The position numbers and the translations under genes were made by a program. A model generated the notes under the pieces. The model was not told the origin of the DNA, did not search any database, and saw only the letters and a program-made list of their open reading frames with translations. 64,000 bases of DNA from JBHPHA01 sp042569905 (GTDB lineage Bacteria; Patescibacteriota; Minisyncoccia; Moranbacterales; UBA9337), in NCBI GenBank assembly GCA_042569905.1, contig JBHPHA010000003.1, forward strand, positions 1 through 64,000, written 5' to 3'. Shown piece by piece: positions 35,137 through 43,441 of the stretch (position 1 is its first letter; each line of letters starts with the position of its first letter).

Positions 35137-35781
35137 TTACTTTAAGTTTGTTATTTTATTAAATATCTCCTCTGCTATAATCCTGTGAGATTCTGGATCC
35201 AAGTGAACCCCATCTTTCAAGCTTGGCTCAACTAGCTCTTGCAAATTAACAAATTCAGCACCATATTTCCCGGCTACCAATTGAAGTTCTTTTGGTAGCT
35301 GCTTGATTTTTTTAGTTGAATTACCCAATCTCCATTCTATTGCACATTCAATTGTGTCGTTTACTTCTGAAGGGCAAATCAAAATTATTTTAGGTACCCC
35401 ATCCTCACCATTATAAGCATTTTCTTGAACAATTTTCACCAATTCCTCGCATCTACTCGCTACATCTTTAGCGGTTAACGATTTATCCTTAAAATCGTTA
35501 GTTCCTAAGTTAATAATTACAATATCAAAAGGACTATGAGATTTTATACAAGGAGCTAAATATGTTTTACCGTTTTTTTCGAGATTATTTAAATCATTAA
35601 GCATAGCAAATCTGCCGCCTAGTCCTTCCTCGATTATCTCATAATTATTTCCTAGCAAGTTCTGCAATAAACCTGTCCATCTTACATTAACAGGATAACG
35701 CTTAAATGTTTCTGGATTCACTCCATAAGTATTAGAATCTCCATAACATAAAACTCTGATTGCATTTGGATTTGTATTCAT
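35137..35781 (-). CDS. SGNH/GDSL-family hydrolase
   Basis: A 214-aa cytosolic serine esterase/lipase-type enzyme. Block I is GDSN (14-17, nucleophile Ser16), block II glycine in GLGG (53-56), block III GTND (93-96) and block V DGVHLD with Asp190/His193. No signal peptide. Substrate unknown; arylesterase-like members share this length. No Shine-Dalgarno. It lies between repeats R1 and R2 of the tRNA-Trp-linked array. Confidence 0.9.
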   Translation of the reverse strand: MNTNPNAIRVLCYGDSNTYGVNPETFKRYPVNVRWTGLLQNLLGNNYEIIEEGLGGRFAMLNDLNNLEKNGKTYLAPCIKSHSPFDIVIINLGTNDFKDKSLTAKDVASRCEELVKIVQENAYNGEDGVPKIILICPSEVNDTIECAIEWRLGNSTKKIKQLPKELQLVAGKYGAEFVNLQELVEPSLKDGVHLDPESHRIIAEEIFNKITNLK

Positions 35782-35848
35782 AATTCTATAAATTTAAATT
35801 TGTTTTATGTCTTAATCTTATCACAAAAAGCCCTAATTACACGAGCCC

Positions 35849-35924
35849 CTATACAAAAACAAGGCTTTATAAAGCCTTGTTTTTAACTTGGCACGGGCTC
35901 GTAGAGGAAGTTAGAACTATTTTT
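35849..35924 (-). repeat. tRNA-Trp-end-like repeat R2
   Basis: CTATACAAAAACAAGGCT.. hairpin joined to CTTGGCACGGGCTCGTAGAG and AAGTTAGAACTATTTTT; about 75 bp shared with R3 and R4. The hairpin arms ACAAGGC/GCCTTGT with T5 probably also terminate transcription on the minus strand. Confidence 0.85.
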
Positions 35925-35933
35925 GTGGAAAAT

Positions 35934-35966
35934 AAAAAATGAGAGGATGATTTTCCTCTCATTTAA
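35934..35966 (-). terminator. Terminator after the 35978 gene
   Basis: AAATGAGAGGA / TCCTCTCATTT hairpin with T6 on the minus strand. Confidence 0.85.
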
Positions 35967-35977
35967 ATTTTTTATAT

Positions 35978-36757
35978 TCATACACTAATTGCAGGATTTT
36001 TCAAAGCTTCTCTTAAATACCCTGCGTATTCCACATCCTCTGATCCATAGCAGGCGCTCACTTCAACCTCATCTGCGGATAAATCTGCACCCCCACGCCA
36101 ATCAGTAATATATGACCAAGAATCTTGAGTTATAATCCTTATAAGATTTCTAGTCTTCTTCTTTGGATCATTTACTAATTGATCTGAAGTAGGATCAACT
36201 AAAATAATACCTTTTTGAGCACCCATTCTCAATACAAAAGGAATTAGCACATATGCATGATCATACGTACTAGTACACGCCTTGACTGCAGAAGCTACCC
36301 CCGCCTCCCAAAATGCGATTAACAAATTTCTTGCGGAAATACCACAACAACCATTAGGAAAGCTACCTCTCATAGCGTTATATTTCCCAAGTATATAATG
36401 ACAATAGGATATTTGATACATCTCTGAAATACTCATTGCCATATCCTCTATGTCATCATACAGACTTGCTGTTGGTTTTGTTATTTCTCCAAAAAACTCA
36501 CTGCTAACACCCTTAGCATTTCCTATTGAGCCAATATTTGAATACCTTCTTAATAAATTATTACAAGCGGCAAGAAACTCCTCACCCTCTCCTAAGTCAA
36601 TTTCCGATAATTTTGTTCCAAAAAAGTTATCCATTGCAAGTTCAAGAGATCTAACATCAATACGCAAGGGATTTTTTTTAAAAAAAGAATCAGGATTATT
36701 AGACACAGGGAAAGCGGGGAAATTATTTCTACGGTGAATAACTTTGAATTGCGACAT
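35978..36757 (-). CDS. Putative Cys-His-Asp (transglutaminase/papain-like) protein
   Basis: A 259-aa protein. NGCCGISARNLLIAF (Cys137/138), TYDHAYVLIPF (His167) and ILVDPTSDQL (Asp188) have the order and spacing of a transglutaminase-like cysteine-protease triad; the assignment is mine and unconfirmed. No signal peptide. ATG 36757 is preferred to GTG 36763 because GAGAGG is then 7-8 nt upstream. Own promoter (36832-36860) and terminator. It lies between R2 and R3. Confidence 0.6.
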   Translation of the reverse strand: MSQFKVIHRRNNFPAFPVSNNPDSFFKKNPLRIDVRSLELAMDNFFGTKLSEIDLGEGEEFLAACNNLLRRYSNIGSIGNAKGVSSEFFGEITKPTASLYDDIEDMAMSISEMYQISYCHYILGKYNAMRGSFPNGCCGISARNLLIAFWEAGVASAVKACTSTYDHAYVLIPFVLRMGAQKGIILVDPTSDQLVNDPKKKTRNLIRIITQDSWSYITDWRGGADLSADEVEVSACYGSEDVEYAGYLREALKNPAISV

Positions 36758-36831
36758 CCTCACACCTCTCTATAATTGTTGATTGTTATGTACCATTATA
36801 AATGTTAAATTAACTACCATATTGAGAGTTA

Positions 36832-36860
36832 ATCCTACCCCATCCCGCCCGAAAAATCAA
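36832..36860 (-). promoter_or_regulatory. Promoter for the 35978 gene
   Basis: Minus strand TTGATT (36860-36855), 17 bp, TAGGAT (36837-36832). Confidence 0.7.
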
Positions 36861-36886
36861 CCTCTCAATCCGAATTGTCCCCTCTC

Positions 36887-36958
36887 CTATACAAAAAAGG
36901 CTCTATAAAGCCTTGTTTTTAATTTGCACGGGCTCGTAGAGGAAGTTAGAACTATTTT
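36887..36958 (-). repeat. tRNA-Trp-end-like repeat R3
   Basis: Hairpin plus AATTTGCACGGGCTCGTAGA and GGAAGTTAGAACTATTTT. AATTTGCACGGG is identical to the 3' end and flank of tRNA-Trp (39640s). Confidence 0.85.
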
Positions 36959-36987
36959 AATGAAACAACAAATAAGAAATTTGTAAT

Positions 36988-37023
36988 AAAAAAAGCAAGT
37001 AATAAAAAAGTCTATTACTTGCT
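36988..37023 (-). terminator. Terminator after the 37080 gene
   Basis: AGCAAGTAATA / TATTACTTGCT hairpin, T7 on the minus strand. Confidence 0.85.
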
Positions 37024-37079
37024 CAGTATTGATATGTACATTCTACACGGTATTTTTATCTCTTTGTAGCTATTTCTAT

Positions 37080-37829
37080 CTAACTACCCCCCCCCATAGC
37101 AATATTCTCCCAAATTTTTTGACACTCAACAATCTTGCGATACTTTCCCGTTGAAAACAATAAGAGCAGCTGGGAATCAAATTCTTTTTCACCCATATTT
37201 TTACACAGGCCTTTTGAAAAACTACTTTCTTCATAACCCCAATCCCAAACAGACTGACAATTACGCAAATAGGCTGATCTTTCAAGATCCCAAATTAATT
37301 CACAAGCTTTTTGAGAAAGCTCCTTTCCTTGACCCCTCATAGCCCGAAATGACTCTTTCTGAGTAGCAATTGCCCATTTCTTATAATGATCATACTCGTG
37401 ATCAATCACAAGGAAAAAATCAAGTATCTGCTTCTCCGTCTCAATACACAATAATCGATGTGCATTAAGAATCATCACAGGGTATACCTCGCTATCATCA
37501 AGAAAACGTCCTTCAATAGGCTTAACTTTTTTAGCTGGCCACTCTTCAAAAGCACCACCACTCAGCCGATCAAATACAAGGATTATTTCTCCTTTATCAA
37601 ACAATCCATTGAGATTATCTCGTATCTTTCTATTTGGATGATAACTTATTATACTCCTCAACACCTCCCTAGCTCTCAATTCAATGTCATCATCCGAAGC
37701 AGAACATTGCAGACCAATCTCCTTCACAATCAAATCGATATCAGGTCTACCAGACACTTGAGAAAGCGCTACGGCACACCAACTCATACAAAAAACACTA
37801 ACCACTAAGAAAGCTATTGCTCTTCCCAT
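37080..37829 (-). CDS. Exported putative HExxH metallopeptidase
   Basis: A 249-aa protein with a signal peptide (1-23, ..VALS). HEYDH at 144-148 fits the zincin HExxH motif within a helix (FFLVIDHEYDHYKKW), and Glu183 in WDLERSAY could be the third ligand (gluzincin spacing, 35 residues). Several cysteines suggest disulfides outside the cell. AGGAGGAAG precedes ATG 37829. A run of nine G on the coding strand lies just before the stop. Located between R3 and R4. Peptidase activity is inferred from the motif only. Confidence 0.6.
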   Translation of the reverse strand: MGRAIAFLVVSVFCMSWCAVALSQVSGRPDIDLIVKEIGLQCSASDDDIELRAREVLRSIISYHPNRKIRDNLNGLFDKGEIILVFDRLSGGAFEEWPAKKVKPIEGRFLDDSEVYPVMILNAHRLLCIETEKQILDFFLVIDHEYDHYKKWAIATQKESFRAMRGQGKELSQKACELIWDLERSAYLRNCQSVWDWGYEESSFSKGLCKNMGEKEFDSQLLLLFSTGKYRKIVECQKIWENIAMGGGS

Positions 37830-37899
37830 AAAACTTCCTCCTCACTCTTTGCTTTTAATGGACAATAAAACCCCTGTCTAACTCAAAGAACAACAACCA

Positions 37900-37928
37900 A
37901 TACTACTACCTTTTCTGATTTTCGTCAA
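37900..37928 (-). promoter_or_regulatory. Promoter for the 37080 gene
   Basis: Minus strand TTGACG (37928-37923), 17 bp, TAGTAT (37905-37900). Confidence 0.7.
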
Positions 37929-37972
37929 CTTGTCAAATCAAAAAAATACAATTACCCACCCATTTTTACATT

Positions 37973-38008
37973 CAAAAAAAACGGCTCAGCATTTGCTTCA
38001 CCGTTTTA
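37973..38008 (-). terminator. Terminator after the 38015 gene
   Basis: AAAACGGTGAAGCA / TGCTGAGCCGTTTT hairpin, T-run on the minus strand. Confidence 0.8.
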
Positions 38009-38014
38009 AAACAA

Positions 38015-38347
38015 TCATCCAGCAAAAAGATTATCAAGATGACTCTCGCAATTTGCAACCCTTCGCACAAAAACACGAACTCCTGGTCTATATACAAACA
38101 GTCGATTCGCTTCCATCGCTTTTTTTAGCAATTTCTCTGGATTGTTCATTAAAACATTTCCCTCGATGTCCTCTGTTGCAATAATTCTTCTACCCTCCCT
38201 CTTAACAGTGAACTTCGGGCCCAAACACAACTCATTCTCCTTGCAAGGGATAACCTCAAAATAGACCTCCTCTTCAACAATCTCTCGCATTTGAACAATA
38301 CAACACCTTCGAACCTCTGCCATAGCACTATCAAATGAATCCGTCAT
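38015..38347 (-). CDS. Orphan soluble protein (110 aa)
   Basis: Starts MTDSFDSAMAEVRR; beta-rich middle (EVYFEVIPCKENELCLG, FTVKREGRRIIATEDIEG). The frame is open to 38425, but GGGAGTG lies just upstream of ATG 38347, while the extension overlaps the promoter -10 (38417-38422). No recognised domain. First gene after repeat R4 in the array. Confidence 0.65.
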   Translation of the reverse strand: MTDSFDSAMAEVRRCCIVQMREIVEEEVYFEVIPCKENELCLGPKFTVKREGRRIIATEDIEGNVLMNNPEKLLKKAMEANRLFVYRPGVRVFVRRVANCESHLDNLFAG

Positions 38348-38416
38348 TTTTTCACTCCCTCTATTTAATCGGTTTAATGATAGCCATCCACTTCTTGTTA
38401 AGAATACTTTCCAAAA

Positions 38417-38445
38417 TTCTATCACAATTTACCAAAAGAGTCAAC
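38417..38445 (-). promoter_or_regulatory. Promoter for the 38015 gene
   Basis: Minus strand TTGACT (38445-38440), 17 bp, TAGAAT (38422-38417). Confidence 0.78.
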
Positions 38446-38470
38446 CTCTCAGATCTAATTCTCTCCATTC

Positions 38471-38546
38471 CTATACAAAAACAAGGCCCTGCAAGGCCTT
38501 GTTTTTAATTTGCACGGGATCGTAGATGAAGTTAAAACTGTTTTTG
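38471..38546 (-). repeat. tRNA-Trp-end-like repeat R4
   Basis: Hairpin ACAAGGC..GCCTTGT plus AATTTGCACGGGATCGTAGA and GAAGTTAAAACTGTTTTTG; it lies directly downstream of the Fic gene. Confidence 0.85.
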
Positions 38547-38591
38547 AAGGAAATAGTGACATTTAAAAATCAAACTAAAACTATTCAATTC

Positions 38592-39527
38592 TTATTCGAA
38601 TGCATCCTTTAGCCTATTAGATAACTCTTCTGGCCATTCCTGATCATTGGAAGATGCATCAAGTATTTTTCTTACAAATTCTTCTCTTAATTTTATTTTT
38701 TCACTTTGAATTCTACTCTTTAATTCCTGTGGCAACGATTCTCCATTTATAAAATTTTTATCCCGTTCTCCAATTGAAACATATTTATTTATTTCTTCTT
38801 CAGACATTGCCTGATATGCCGATAAAAAACCTAGATAAGTCTTATCAAAACCAATACCGATTGTTTCATCTATATAATGAGGCCAGACTGAATTCTCTTC
38901 TGATTCGCTATTTAACCACTTAACATTTCTTTCAGAAAGCATCTGATCAAAAATAAAAAAATTTAAACCTTCGTGATAATCTTTTAATTTCTCAGAACGA
39001 ACTTTAATTATTTTACTCAAATTCCACTCCTCATCTTTCCCTTCCAAAGAAAGTAATTTATACAAAGCTCTAGCTGTTCTCCCATTTCCATCCTTGAATG
39101 GGTGAAGATAAATAATGGCATTAAAAATTAATCTTGAAACAATCTTCTTTTTATTCTCGTCATCACCTAGAGATATCTCCTTAGCCCTATTAAATGCTTC
39201 TTCCATAATAATCACTCTCATTTCTTTTCTTGGAGGAACAATCTCAGCTGAGCCCTCTGTCATCATAAAACTACTTACAATTTTTGACTCACTATCAAAA
39301 GAATCCCTATTTGCAATTGGGATTTGCTTGATGATTCCATTAATTCTCTCTAAATGAGCCATAAACTGTGAATAGTCTACCTGACCCAATATATCCATAA
39401 AAAAATCAGGATTTTCGAGATCCTTAACGTCAATAATTTTCTCCAAAAACTTCTCCAGCTTCTCAGACCCTACTACTCTCTCTCGTTCCTCCTCTTTTTG
39501 CTGCTTTATATTATCTTCAAAATTCAT
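38592..39527 (-). CDS. Fic-domain protein
   Basis: A 311-aa protein with the Fic active-site motif HPFKDGNGRTAR at 142-153, with all catalytic residues. Fic enzymes transfer AMP or other nucleotide groups to proteins, often as toxins or regulators. The N-terminal region (1-100) is helical; I see no clear inhibitory helix motif and no small antitoxin gene next to it. No Shine-Dalgarno. It is the first gene downstream of tRNA-Trp and is followed by repeat R4. Confidence 0.9.
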   Translation of the reverse strand: MNFEDNIKQQKEEERERVVGSEKLEKFLEKIIDVKDLENPDFFMDILGQVDYSQFMAHLERINGIIKQIPIANRDSFDSESKIVSSFMMTEGSAEIVPPRKEMRVIIMEEAFNRAKEISLGDDENKKKIVSRLIFNAIIYLHPFKDGNGRTARALYKLLSLEGKDEEWNLSKIIKVRSEKLKDYHEGLNFFIFDQMLSERNVKWLNSESEENSVWPHYIDETIGIGFDKTYLGFLSAYQAMSEEEINKYVSIGERDKNFINGESLPQELKSRIQSEKIKLREEFVRKILDASSNDQEWPEELSNRLKDAFE

Positions 39528-39586
39528 AATTAATTTAAATATCGCATTATCCTTATCTGTATAATATCACAATAAAATGTTAGAAC

Positions 39587-39625
39587 CAAAAAAAGGCTTT
39601 AGTTAATTCATAACTAAGCCTCTTT
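39587..39625 (-). terminator. Terminator of the tRNA-Trp transcript
   Basis: GGCTTAGTTA / TAACTAAAGCC hairpin with T7, about 20 nt after the tRNA. Confidence 0.85.
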
Positions 39626-39645
39626 ATTGGTTCGATTACAATTTG

Positions 39646-39716
39646 CACGGGTGGAGAGAATCGAACTCCCGCCAGAAGTTTTGGAGACTCCTATACTACC
39701 ACTATACGACACCCGC
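39646..39716 (-). tRNA. tRNA-Trp (CCA)
   Basis: Cloverleaf with acceptor GCGGGTG/CACCCGT, anticodon loop CTCCAAA and T-arm GGGAG-TTCGATT-CTCTC, discriminator G. CCA is not encoded. The 3' end sequence (AATTTGCACGGG on the plus strand) recurs in repeats R3 and R4. Confidence 0.95.
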
Positions 39717-39824
39717 AAATATTCTATTTTCAATTCACAATAGTTACATTATATCAAACTTTTTACTATTTTAAAATAGACCTCCTTAACTTTAAAAAAT
39801 TAATGGAGGCCTGTTTTACAAGTT

Positions 39825-39989
39825 CTATTTCTTCATTTCCTTATGCAAAGTATGCTTTCTACATTTTTTGCAAAATTTATTCAATTCTAGCTTTTCTTTA
39901 ATCTTCTTCTTGTTTCTACTAGACCAGTAGTTAATATTGTTACAGTCAACACATTTTAACTTTACTAGGTTTTCTTTTCTTGACGCCAT
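39825..39989 (-). CDS. rpmG: Ribosomal protein bL33
   Basis: A 54-aa protein of the large ribosomal subunit: MASRKENLVKLKCVDC, then NINYWSSRNKKKIKEKLEL and FCKKCRKHTLHKEMKK. The two CxxC pairs form the zinc ribbon of the C+ form. Position between tRNA-Thr and tRNA-Trp fits the common thrT-tuf/rpmG-trpT-secE order. Confidence 0.95.
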   Translation of the reverse strand: MASRKENLVKLKCVDCNNINYWSSRNKKKIKEKLELNKFCKKCRKHTLHKEMKK

Positions 39990-40037
39990 ATTGTTATAAA
40001 AAAATTATTCTGTATATTACTTAAAATTAAAAAAATG

Positions 40038-40110
40038 AGCCGTTGCGCGGAATTGAACCGCGGACCTCATCCTTACCATGGATGCGCTCTACCAACTGAG
40101 CTACAACGGC
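40038..40110 (-). tRNA. tRNA-Thr (GGT)
   Basis: Acceptor GCCGTTG/CAACGGC, anticodon stem CATCC/GGATG with loop ATGGTAA, T-arm GCGG-TTCAATT-CCGC. No encoded CCA. Confidence 0.95.
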
Positions 40111-40153
40111 AATCCACGATTTTCCGACACGTCACATAATAAATCACTGTATG

Positions 40154-40236
40154 TGGGCAGGGACGGATTTGAACCGTCGAAGTCCGAAGACGTCTGATTT
40201 ACAGTCAGATGCATTTGACCACTCTGCCACCTACCC
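40154..40236 (-). tRNA. tRNA-Tyr (GTA)
   Basis: Acceptor GGGTAGG/CCTGCCC, anticodon stem CTGAC with loop TGTAAAT, long variable arm (GTCTTCGGAC) as expected for bacterial tRNA-Tyr, discriminator A. Confidence 0.95.
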
Positions 40237-40267
40237 ATGCTACTATTAAGTTTTCTGAAAAAACTTG

Positions 40268-40340
40268 AGCCGCTTAGCGGACTTGAACCGTTAACCTACT
40301 GTTTACAAAACAGTTGCTCTACCAATTGAGCTAAAGCGGC
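40268..40340 (-). tRNA. tRNA-Thr (TGT)
   Basis: Acceptor GCCGCTT/AAGCGGC, anticodon stem ACTGT/ACAGT with loop TTTGTAA. First of the Thr-Tyr-Thr-rpmG-Trp series. Confidence 0.95.
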
Positions 40341-40377
40341 GTATGATTGTGACTAACTTCACAATCATAATTATATA

Positions 40378-41217
40378 CTATCTCTTATTTTTAATCAACC
40401 CCTCTATACTATCAACACTACTCTTCGCTTTTTCATTTAAAGGATTGAGTTTTAGGACATACTTATAGCAAGAAAGCGCATCAATATCATTCCCCTGCTG
40501 TCTGTAATAATCCCCTAATCTTTCATAGGCTTCCACATCTCGAGGGTCTTGAGCGATTCTTTCTACCAAAATTTCTTCGAGTTGCTCCTTTTTAATCTCT
40601 TCTTTTTTTTGCATTTGAAGCTCTCTTCTTCTTGCCTCAGGATAAACAACTGAGTTACTTATCATCGGAGATTTCCTCTTTTCATCTTTTAATAACACAC
40701 CCTTCTTTACTGCCTCTTTTGATCCAGAAGAAGCCCTAGGCCTTAGATTAGTACTCTTTGCACCTCTCTTGAAATCTAAACCTTTCCATCTTCTTTTTGC
40801 TACGCTAGTATCATTAACTTCAGCCTTCAAGTTCTCGACAGGTTTGACTTCATCCTCTGCTTCCTCCAATTCAGGTTTCACCGCAATTTCACTTTCATCA
40901 CTAAAATCAAAACTACTTTCCAATACATGGTCTTTCTTATCTTGAGATTGCCGCTTGTATTTTCTAATAGACTTTATCCAGCTGTCCAGTAAATTATTAA
41001 ATTTTGATAATACTGCCTTAAAACGATGAACTCCTTTCTCAACTAAAGGTAGTAGCTTGTTTTTTAACTTAATACGCTCGCCAATATCCTCAGAATGTTC
41101 TTTTCGAACAACTGTAGAACTTCCTAATTCAAATGATTTACGTGACAATACAAATAATATTGATGCCACACTGACAATCATTATTATTGGCGGTAGGATA
41201 AAATACAAATATGGCAT
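40378..41217 (-). CDS. Membrane-anchored TPR protein
   Basis: A 279-aa protein: N-terminal TM helix (3-22), a long charged linker and a C-terminal TPR unit (DVEAYERLGDYYRQQGNDIDALSCYKYVL, about 230-260). The TPR points to protein binding on the cytosolic side. It lies 4 bp downstream of the PSP1 gene in the same direction. Partner unknown. Confidence 0.75.
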   Translation of the reverse strand: MPYLYFILPPIIMIVSVASILFVLSRKSFELGSSTVVRKEHSEDIGERIKLKNKLLPLVEKGVHRFKAVLSKFNNLLDSWIKSIRKYKRQSQDKKDHVLESSFDFSDESEIAVKPELEEAEDEVKPVENLKAEVNDTSVAKRRWKGLDFKRGAKSTNLRPRASSGSKEAVKKGVLLKDEKRKSPMISNSVVYPEARRRELQMQKKEEIKKEQLEEILVERIAQDPRDVEAYERLGDYYRQQGNDIDALSCYKYVLKLNPLNEKAKSSVDSIEGLIKNKR

Positions 41218-41221
41218 TTTT

Positions 41222-41992
41222 TTATTTTAATTCGCTTTTTTTAATGCTTACAATCTTATTGTCTTTTGTTCTTACTCTGATTTCCTGTTTTATAGCGTTT
41301 ACCTCAATAACATCTCCCTCAATATCACCCACCTTAATCTTGCTATACAGCTCAGGCATTCCTTTTAGTAACTCCCGATATTGATCAGCCTCATAAGAAA
41401 GACAGCACATCAATCTTCCACACAACCCTGAAATCCTTTCAGAGCCCCTGTGAGACACTTGTTGAAGCTTGGCCATCTCAGTAGAGATACTTGGGATACT
41501 ACCTGGAAACTTAGCACAGCACAGCTCTCTTCCGCAAATTCCACACCCTCCGAGCTTCCTTGCTTCATCTCTAGATCCTATTTGCCTCATTCTCACAGAA
41601 CATTGAAACATTTTCGACAAATTCTTAACCAATTGACGAAAATCTATTCTTCCATCTGCTGTAAAAGCAATTATAATATTTCGATCAAGAGACGCGTGGA
41701 TATCAACAAGCTTCATCTCTAAGCCCATTCGCTTAATTTCCTTATGTGTAATATCCAATACGCTCTCCTTTTTCCTGTTTTGTTCTTCAAACCTATCAAT
41801 ATCCCGTGGTGTAGCTAACCTTAAGATACTACTTTGAGGATCATCTTTTCCTTTATAAATAGATTCAACAGAACCTAGGTCATTTCCTATCTCACTAATG
41901 ACAATAACCTTATCACCCTCTTTGAATTCATCCTTACTAAAGTAGGGCTTAGACTCATCCCAACTGTTTACAGATACTAAATATTTGAACAT
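41222..41992 (-). CDS. PSP1/RicT (YaaT)-like protein
   Basis: A 256-aa PSP1-domain protein. The conserved cysteine block GGCGICGRELCCAKF (about 158-172) and GLCGRLMCCLSYE (about 199-211) bind a metal or Fe-S centre in Bacillus RicT, a partner of RNase Y in mRNA processing. RICT-like residues (TADGRIDFRQLVKNL, RMRQIGSRDEARKLGG) are intact. Downstream of tsf by 44 bp and upstream of the TPR gene. Confidence 0.88.
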   Translation of the reverse strand: MFKYLVSVNSWDESKPYFSKDEFKEGDKVIVISEIGNDLGSVESIYKGKDDPQSSILRLATPRDIDRFEEQNRKKESVLDITHKEIKRMGLEMKLVDIHASLDRNIIIAFTADGRIDFRQLVKNLSKMFQCSVRMRQIGSRDEARKLGGCGICGRELCCAKFPGSIPSISTEMAKLQQVSHRGSERISGLCGRLMCCLSYEADQYRELLKGMPELYSKIKVGDIEGDVIEVNAIKQEIRVRTKDNKIVSIKKSELK

Positions 41993-42036
41993 ACAATATT
42001 AATTAGAATAAGTTTTTAATTAATTAGGATAAATTT

Positions 42037-42618
42037 CTATATTTCAAAACGTGAAAATTCTCCAATTTGTATATTTTCTCCCATCTTACCAATCTTTTCA
42101 TTAATCAGCTCTTGAATAGTCAGGTCAGGATTTTTAACAAAACTTTGAGTTAAAAGGGAACTTTCTTCCCTAAATTTCTTTTCCTTACCCTCCATAATCT
42201 TATCCATTATTTCTTGAGGTTTTTTCTCTTCTTTCATTTGTTCTGCCCAAATTTCTCTTTCCTTAGCAACAAGATCTTCAGAAACAGCCTCTGGACTCAA
42301 GAACTTCGGAGACATTGCGCTTATGTGCATTGCGATATCGTTAGCTAGCTCTTGGAATTCGTCATTTCTAGCAACAAAATCAGTTTCACAATAAAGCTTT
42401 ATCATTGAAGCGATTTTTTGATTAGAGTGAACGTAACAGGCAACAATACCTTCTCTAGCTTCTCTATCAGCTTTTTTCAAAGCCTTACCTTGTCCACTTT
42501 TTCTCAAAATATCAATAGCCTTCTCCTCATCTCCACCCGCCTCATCAATAGCTTTTTTCACATCAACCATCCCTGCTCCTGTTATTTCTCTAACTTTTTT
42601 TATTAATTCTAATCCCAT
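42037..42618 (-). CDS. tsf: Elongation factor Ts (short form)
   Basis: GDP-GTP exchange factor for EF-Tu. A 193-aa short form like those of Thermus and many reduced genomes. The UBA-like N-terminal domain (KKVREITGAGMVDVKKA) and the TDFVARN(D/E) motif are intact; the second core half found in E. coli is lacking. Directly downstream of rpsB, the classic rpsB-tsf pair. Confidence 0.95.
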   Translation of the reverse strand: MGLELIKKVREITGAGMVDVKKAIDEAGGDEEKAIDILRKSGQGKALKKADREAREGIVACYVHSNQKIASMIKLYCETDFVARNDEFQELANDIAMHISAMSPKFLSPEAVSEDLVAKEREIWAEQMKEEKKPQEIMDKIMEGKEKKFREESSLLTQSFVKNPDLTIQELINEKIGKMGENIQIGEFSRFEI

Positions 42619-42654
42619 ATTTTTATAAGTTTATCTTTTGAATTATCAGTATTC

Positions 42655-43380
42655 TTATTTTGTCAAAGTTTTAGCAACAGCTCCTAGTATCATTCTGATT
42701 GAAGAAACAGCATCATCATTAGCTGGAATTATGTAATCAATATTTTCTGGATCATTATTAGTATCAGCTACTGCAATTACTGGAACATTTACTTTAAGAG
42801 CTTCTTCAATAGCTAGAGAATCTTCTTTAGCACCAACTACAAAAATAGCTGCTGGCAATTCGCTCATATTCTTGATTCCACCCATCTTTCTCTCTAGTCT
42901 TTCAATTTCCTCAACTTTCTTCAATTTTTCAAGTTTGGTATATTTTTCAAAAGCTCCGCTCTCCATTTGCTCTTGTGAATCTTTTAAATATTTTGTCCTA
43001 CCTCTGATAACTCTAAAGTTAGTAAAAGTACCACCAAGCCAACGTTCTACAACGAAAGGCATCTCAGATGCTTCAGCAACCTTCCTCATCAAACCTTTAG
43101 CTTGTTTCTTAGTACCTACGAAAAGGATCTTCTTTCCTTCTTTTTTGATTCCTTCCATAAAGCTCAATGCTTCGTTAAGCTTTACTAAACTCTTCTCTAA
43201 GTCAATAATATTAACTCCGTTTCTTAATCCGAAAATGTATTCATTCATCTTAGGATTTCTTCTTGACTTAAGATGTCCAAAATGAACACCACTTTTAAGC
43301 ATAGATTCTAAGCTAATTTCTGTGCTCGCGTAATCCCATTCAGCAGTTACTTTTTCTTTTTTCTCAACTTTTTTACTCAT
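42655..43380 (-). CDS. rpsB: Ribosomal protein uS2
   Basis: A 241-aa small-subunit protein. LLKSGVHFGHLKSRRNPKM-like start (MLKSGVHFGH), IDLEKS, VGTKKQAK, RWLGGTFTNF and the C-terminal VPVIAVADTNNDP are family signatures. Preceded by a long leader with a hairpin and a strong promoter (43540-43567). Upstream of tsf. Confidence 0.96.
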   Translation of the reverse strand: MSKKVEKKEKVTAEWDYASTEISLESMLKSGVHFGHLKSRRNPKMNEYIFGLRNGVNIIDLEKSLVKLNEALSFMEGIKKEGKKILFVGTKKQAKGLMRKVAEASEMPFVVERWLGGTFTNFRVIRGRTKYLKDSQEQMESGAFEKYTKLEKLKKVEEIERLERKMGGIKNMSELPAAIFVVGAKEDSLAIEEALKVNVPVIAVADTNNDPENIDYIIPANDDAVSSIRMILGAVAKTLTK

Positions 43381-43441
43381 AATTTTTTCCTTTTCTTTAA
43401 TTTAAAGATAATTAAACTTCTGCTCTTTTTCTAATTAAATA

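Noticed and set aside
37080..37100. Phase variation through the run of nine G in the zincin-like gene.
   Set aside because: The run is at the very end of the gene; slippage would change only the last residues, so a switch is unlikely.
35066..38546. R1-R4 as complete extra tRNA genes.
   Set aside because: No D-arm or anticodon arm can be folded; only the 3'-end-like part is present.
42872..43285. 137-aa plus-strand frame opposite rpsB, and similar long antisense frames (for example opposite the surface gene at 21322-21699).
   Set aside because: Shadow frames of clear genes on the other strand, with no ribosome site or family motif.
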